Part shown: one piece after another, positions 6,525-9,505 of the stretch
Layout of the letters: each line of letters begins with the position of its first letter
Numbering within the stretch: position 1 is the first letter of the stretch
From: an uncultured Pirellulales bacterium
GTDB taxonomy: Bacteria > Planctomycetota > Planctomycetia > Pirellulales > Lacipirellulaceae
Length of the DNA: 9,505 nt
Assembly (NCBI GenBank): GCA_947258835.1
Contig: CAMYJY010000192.1
Coordinates: 1-9,505, forward strand
Direction: 5' to 3'
Position numbers and translations under genes: made by a program
Notes under the pieces: generated by a model
The model's database searches: none
Told to the model about the DNA's origin: nothing
What the model saw: the letters and a program-made list of their open reading frames with translations, nothing else

Positions 6525-7030
6525 GCGGCATTTGCCTGGCGGGCCATCACAAAGAGTAAATCGCTAAGGCGATTCACGTATTGGAGGGCCTGTTCCCGCA
6601 CGGGCTGCTGGTGGCCGAGGGCCACGATTTCCCGCTCCGCCCGCCGGCAAATGCAACGGGCCAGATGCAAGGTGGCGGCTTGCTGGCAGCCAGCCGGCAA
6701 CACAAAATTGGTGAGGGGAGATAGCTCTGCCTCACAAGTATCAATCCACGTTTCTAACTGCGATACCGCCTCTGCGGATATTACCGTCACGCCTGACTGC
6801 GCCGGATTCGGGCTGGCCAGCTCGGCCCCTAGTTGAAATAGCTCATGCTGCAGCCGCTCCACGATGGCCTCCGCAGCGGGGGTTAAACCGGACGCCCGTG
6901 CCACTCCCAGCACGGCATTCAGTTCGTCAACTGTGCCATAGGCACAAATACGGAGGTCGTTTTTTTGTACGCGGTGGTTTCCCAGCAGGGCGGTGGCACC
7001 CTGATCTCCTGTCCGTGTGTATATTTTCAT
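6431..7030 (-). CDS. pduO: PduO-type ATP:cob(I)alamin adenosyltransferase
   Basis: A 199-residue corrinoid adenosyltransferase that moves the adenosyl group of ATP onto cob(I)alamin to make adenosylcobalamin. Visible family motifs: N-terminal ATP-binding IYTRTGDQGATALLG (3-17), YGTVDELNA (31-39), LQHELFQLGAELA (60-72), FVLPAGCQQAATLHLARCI (109-127), RRAERE (129-134) and NRLSDLLFVMARQAN (153-167). The start is the second of two adjacent ATGs (7030), with GGAG 5 bases upstream; the frame stays open for about 80 more codons, but that stretch crosses a terminator hairpin and matches nothing in the family. The last 30 residues, including MEWAFPAQIG and LFSL, are encoded by a dispersed DNA repeat and appear to be an added tail; family members usually end soon after the SDLLF helix. 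All core motifs are intact, so activity is expected. amtB follows 160 bp downstream; there is no obvious functional link. Confidence 0.93.
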   Translation of the reverse strand: MKIYTRTGDQGATALLGNHRVQKNDLRICAYGTVDELNAVLGVARASGLTPAAEAIVERLQHELFQLGAELASPNPAQSGVTVISAEAVSQLETWIDTCEAELSPLTNFVLPAGCQQAATLHLARCICRRAEREIVALGHQQPVREQALQYVNRLSDLLFVMARQANAAGGSQRNLVETQMEWAFPAQIGQHWMHLFSL

Positions 7031-7129
7031 CATCACTCCGTTCGCTAGCCCAGACGGCGGACCCGGCTCATCAACAGACGCGGGAAAGGCTGGGGAGAGT
7101 CCTCGAAAACACTCCTTTGTAGCGGTTTG

Positions 7130-7155
7130 CTGGGCTCCGCCCAGGGTGCTGACCC
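7130..7155 (-). other. Two adjacent hairpins in the adenosyltransferase leader
   Basis: CTGGGC (7130-7135) / GCCCAG (7139-7144) with a 3-base loop, next to GGGT (7144-7147) / ACCC (7152-7155) with a 4-base loop. They share one base, so the two are mutually exclusive at the joint. They lie 100 to 125 bases upstream of the start codon. I could not find a cobalamin riboswitch core around them. Confidence 0.4.
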
Positions 7156-7200
7156 GACAAACGACCAGTTTTGTGCACGTGTTATAACCTGCAGTTTCTG

Positions 7201-7226
7201 AAAAAACGGCCGGAGGCCGTTCTTTT
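7201..7226. terminator. Bidirectional intrinsic terminator
   Basis: AACGGCC (7205-7211) and GGCCGTT (7215-7221) form a perfect 7-bp stem with loop GGA. On the minus strand six T follow or overlap the stem (complement of 7201-7206); on the plus strand it is followed by CTTTT. It lies about 170 bases upstream of the adenosyltransferase start, so it would stop a minus-strand transcript coming from the gap to its right and insulate this gene. Confidence 0.75.
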
Positions 7227-7434
7227 AGAAGTAAATTGATGTGCACCAAAAGTCGATCGTGAAGACCCACCCTGAGGCAATCCCAACCGGCCCCCCTTCA
7301 CATGCCAATCGCCCCAAAGCCCTACGGGCGCAGATCATGCGAAATGAATTATGGACGCTTCCCGCGGTCCCGAAAAATAATCCAGCAGACCCACAATCTC
7401 ATGGATTAGCCGCCCAGCGCTCCCTTTTTCCTTC

Positions 7435-7465
7435 CTGAGATGGCGGTCTCCGGCCGCTATCTCAG
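7435..7465. other. 12-bp-stem hairpin, function unknown
   Basis: CTGAGATGGCGG (7435-7446) pairs with CCGCTATCTCAG (7454-7465) around a 7-base loop, with a single G-T position that pairs as G-U in plus-strand RNA. It is preceded by a pyrimidine tract (CTCCCTTTTTCCTTC) and followed by AAAG, so it lacks the T-run of a terminator on either strand. It may be part of a small RNA, an mRNA leader or a protein-binding inverted repeat. Confidence 0.65.
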
Positions 7466-7643
7466 AAAGTGCCGTAATATTTGAAAAGCAGAACGTAGGC
7501 TTCAGTAGGATCGGGGGCTAGAATATTAGTGGCCGCATAAATAACCTAGATCACCTAAATGCCGGGATAGACACGGTTTAAGCCGCGCCCCCGCCGTGTC
7601 CATACACCCTCTGCTGCGATTACCGGCCCAGCATCGGCTGGCC

Positions 7644-7649
7644 AGGAGA
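7644..7649 (+). promoter_or_regulatory. Ribosome binding site of the HlyD-like gene
   Basis: AGGAGA about 5 bases before the ATG at 7654; a good match that supports this start. Confidence 0.8.
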
Positions 7650-7653
7650 CCCC

Positions 7654-9327
7654 ATGCGACTTTTTTCTACCCCACAAATTCTACTGGCCTGCGCCTGGTG
7701 CGGATTGGTCTGGTGGACGGTGGCCTACCCGGCCCAAGGCCAGCAAAGTGTACGGCTTTTACCTGTCGGGGATGTTCCCATCGGCGGAGACGTGCCGGCT
7801 GAATCGTTGCCTGCCGACGCCCCGGAGGAGGAAACGGCGGCAGCAGAGGAAAGCGAAGCGCCCGCGGCCAAAGTGCAGGAGGACGCCGGCAAAAAGCAGG
7901 CCACGGACCAGGCAGCCAGCCCAGCCGAGGAAAAACCGGCTTCGTCTGAGGCCAGCAAACCCCAAGTTTTTACGGTCAAAACCAAAGCCCTCACGATCCA
8001 AGCGGAGCTGGACGGGTATTTTGTGGCCGAGCACATGGAGGAGTTGGCACTGCAACCCGAGGTGTGGACCAAATTCAAAATCCTCCAGGCGGTCGGGCAT
8101 GGAACGCACGTCCAGCGCGGCGATATTTTGCTGCGATTTGATGGCCAAGATCTCGAAGATGAGTTGGCGGAAGAAGCGATCAAGCAGCGTCTCGGGGAAT
8201 TGGATTTTTTGCGCGCGGAGGAGGACTTTCCGCGCAAAAAGAAACTCCTAGAGCTCAAATTTGCCGAGGCCGAGCGTAAATACCAGCAGTTCCAAGAGAA
8301 TTACTCCGTTTATCAAGAGGTCGATCGTCCGTTGATGCTGAAGACGGCCGACTATCGGCATAAGTACTATGCGGAGGATTTGGCCTCGCAACGCGAAGAG
8401 CTAGAGCAATTAAAAAAGATGTATGCGCTGGACGAGCTGACCGAGGAAACGGAAGCGATCGTGCTGCGACGTCAGAATTTTCAAGTGGAAGCGGCCGAAC
8501 TTTCCTTAGAAATTGCTGCCGCGGATCGTGAGTACGCGCTCAAGTTCCAAGTGCCGCGGCGCGACGAGGATTACCGCCAGCAGGCGGAGGAAGCTCGCAT
8601 TCGCTTCGAGCAGGCCCAGACGGCCAAAGAGTTGGGCCTGACGCGGCTGGTCTACGAAATGGAAAAGCTGCGCGAGAGCCGGGCCCGGAGCGTGGAACGA
8701 CATGCCAAGCTGGTGAGTGACAAAGGGCTGATGGTGCTGCGAGCCCCTACGGATGGTGTCGTTTACTACGGCCGTTGTGTGGATGGTAAGTGGTCGGAAG
8801 TTGCCGCTTGGGAAGCCAAACTGAAACCGCAGCGGAGCGTCAGCACCAAAGCGGTATTGATGACCATTGTGAAGCAACGTCCGTTGCAGGTGGTAGCCCG
8901 CTGTGGAGAAAAGCACGTACCCGATTTGACTGTTGGGCTCTCCGCCAGAATCGAGCCCACGGCCAACCAGCGGCTCACGTGGGAGGGCCAGGTGTCCCGC
9001 ATCGGCTCGGTGCCAGGCAAAAGCAACAAATTTAAGATCCGGTTCAGTCTCGACAACGCAAATCTTCCAGCCTGGCTCGTGGCCGGGATGACCTGCCAGG
9101 CCAGCGTCACCACCTACCGCAACCCGGAGGCCTTGCAGATACCAGCGGAGCTGGTGCAAAGTGATGAGGAAGACGAACAAGTAAAATATGTTTTGCTCCT
9201 GGAGGCGTCGGAACCCCTGCGGCGTCCGATCACCCTGGGTCGCAAACAGGGGAAAATGGTGGAGGTTTTGCAAGGGTTAGAAGCTGGGGATCAGATTGTC
9301 AAACCGGCTGAGCAGGAATCCGACTAG
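7654..9327 (+). CDS. HlyD-like periplasmic adaptor (efflux RND / secretion membrane-fusion family)
   Basis: A 557-residue exported protein of the membrane-fusion/adaptor type. Order of parts: hydrophobic signal segment (about 5-25, likely cleavage after AQG near 29); an Ala/Glu/Pro-rich low-complexity linker (about 45-103); a beta strand and the first half of a biotinyl-lipoyl-like fold (LQAVGHGTHVQRGDILLRFD, 144-163); a very long charged helical section (about 165-350), predicted as coiled coil with a break near 290-305; the second lipoyl half (VLRAPTDGVVYYG, 361-373); and a beta-barrel and membrane-proximal region (about 395-550) with the family-typical GLEAGDQIV near the C-terminus. Such adaptors link an inner-membrane pump to outer partners, but no pump gene is in view. 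LLAC at 10-13 resembles a lipobox, so a lipoprotein is possible. It is longer than typical RND adaptors because of the linker and hairpin. Substrate unknown. Confidence 0.85.
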   Translation: MRLFSTPQILLACAWCGLVWWTVAYPAQGQQSVRLLPVGDVPIGGDVPAESLPADAPEEETAAAEESEAPAAKVQEDAGKKQATDQAASPAEEKPASSEASKPQVFTVKTKALTIQAELDGYFVAEHMEELALQPEVWTKFKILQAVGHGTHVQRGDILLRFDGQDLEDELAEEAIKQRLGELDFLRAEEDFPRKKKLLELKFAEAERKYQQFQENYSVYQEVDRPLMLKTADYRHKYYAEDLASQREELEQLKKMYALDELTEETEAIVLRRQNFQVEAAELSLEIAAADREYALKFQVPRRDEDYRQQAEEARIRFEQAQTAKELGLTRLVYEMEKLRESRARSVERHAKLVSDKGLMVLRAPTDGVVYYGRCVDGKWSEVAAWEAKLKPQRSVSTKAVLMTIVKQRPLQVVARCGEKHVPDLTVGLSARIEPTANQRLTWEGQVSRIGSVPGKSNKFKIRFSLDNANLPAWLVAGMTCQASVTTYRNPEALQIPAELVQSDEEDEQVKYVLLLEASEPLRRPITLGRKQGKMVEVLQGLEAGDQIVKPAEQESD

Positions 9328-9339
9328 GGTGGGAAACTC

Positions 9340-9505
9340 TTGATTTCATTGTGTGACGTATCCCAGGCACTGCAGACGGTGAAACTCCTAGCTAGGGCCG
9401 GCTGCGCGAGCAGCATGCTCTGGCTCGGTAGCATCTGTTGCGGGCAGGTGCCAGCAACTCCAGCTGCCCCCCCTGCCCTGTTGGGTCAGCCGGGTGCCGT
9501 GGCGA
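9340..9505 (+). CDS. Possible start of the next gene (partial, secreted)
   Basis: A frame open from TTG 9340 to the window edge (55 codons), 12 bases after the stop of the HlyD-like gene and preceded by GGTGGG. Alternative in-frame starts are GTG at 9379 and ATG at 9415. From the GTG the product begins VKLLARAGCASSMLWLGSIC and continues Ala/Pro-rich, which resembles a signal peptide followed by a linker, like the gene before it. It could be a second adaptor or partner of the same export system; too little is visible to name it, and the frame may be chance. Confidence 0.35.
   Translation, partial: MISLCDVSQALQTVKLLARAGCASSMLWLGSICCGQVPATPAAPPALLGQPGAVA

Larger units (their letters stand above)
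7227..7653. other. Intergenic gap before the HlyD-like gene
   Basis: A 427-base stretch with no supportable protein gene; the open frames here are short and look random. It contains the 12-bp hairpin at 7435-7465; a 7-bp inverted repeat GACACGG (7570-7576) / CCGTGTC (7594-7600); and a 5-bp hairpin CCAGC (7628-7632) / GCTGG (7637-7641) just ahead of the ribosome site of the next gene. The section at about 7465-7560 is AT-richer and is the likeliest promoter region for the plus-strand gene, but no -35/-10 pair stands out. Confidence 0.5.

Noticed and set aside
7031..7270. N-terminal extension of the adenosyltransferase by 80 codons from a GTG at 7270
   Set aside because: It runs through the terminator hairpin at 7205-7221, has no family similarity, and the ATG at 7030 with GGAG fits the conserved N-terminus (KIYTRTGDQG).
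7241..7438. 65-codon plus-strand open frame in the intergenic gap
   Set aside because: No ribosome site, no recognisable motif, composition like non-coding DNA; it also starts just after a terminator.
7639..7652. GCCAGGAGACC resembling the B12-box of cobalamin riboswitches
   Set aside because: It is the ribosome site immediately before the ATG of the HlyD-like gene. The rest of the riboswitch core is not found in the 200 bases upstream, and the gene is not B12-related.
8506..9273. 255-codon open frame on the minus strand opposite the HlyD-like gene
   Set aside because: Antisense shadow of a well-supported coding region in GC-rich DNA; no recognisable domain or ribosome site.

Overview
The window most likely comes from a planctomycete, probably of the Pirellulaceae type. 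This is an inference from gene content and protein style: a soluble Ser/Thr kinase with a GGSAE-type glycine loop and a DWG motif, a short PduO-type adenosyltransferase, a signal-peptide AmtB beside GlnB and GlnD, and a large periplasmic-adaptor protein with an Ala/Glu-rich N-terminal linker. DNA is moderately GC-rich. No phage, transposase, CRISPR or RNA gene is recognisable.

Layout. From 224 to 7030 every gene lies on the minus strand, so transcription runs right to left: PduO-type ATP:cob(I)alamin adenosyltransferase (6431-7030), ammonium transporter amtB (4882-6270), PII regulator glnB (4457-4795), a strong intrinsic terminator (4392-4421), a repeat-rich spacer (4185-4379), PII uridylyltransferase glnD (1525-4185), a gap of about 310 bp, and a Ser/Thr protein kinase (224-1216). 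The plus strand carries a periplasmic adaptor / HlyD-like protein (7654-9327). An open frame running off the right edge (9340-9505) may be the start of the next gene in that operon.

How the genes work together. amtB, glnB and glnD form a compact nitrogen-sensing module. GlnD reads glutamine and (de)uridylylates GlnB on Tyr51; GlnB in turn normally docks on the AmtB trimer to gate ammonium uptake. amtB and glnB look co-transcribed. glnD is separated from them by a terminator and must have its own promoter or depend on read-through. The kinase and the adenosyltransferase have no evident functional link to the module.

Most interesting non-gene signal. The glnD leader contains a composite repeat: two perfect 34-bp direct repeats followed by a module of about 100 bp that abuts the glnD start codon. 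A second copy of that module (85/101 identical, no gaps) lies 2239 bp away, where it encodes the last 30 residues and the stop codon of the adenosyltransferase. This looks like a dispersed element that inserted at gene edges and was used once as a 5' leader and once as a C-terminal tail. A second cluster of interest is the gap at 7031-7653, which holds a bidirectional terminator with no obvious client gene and a 12-bp-stem hairpin.
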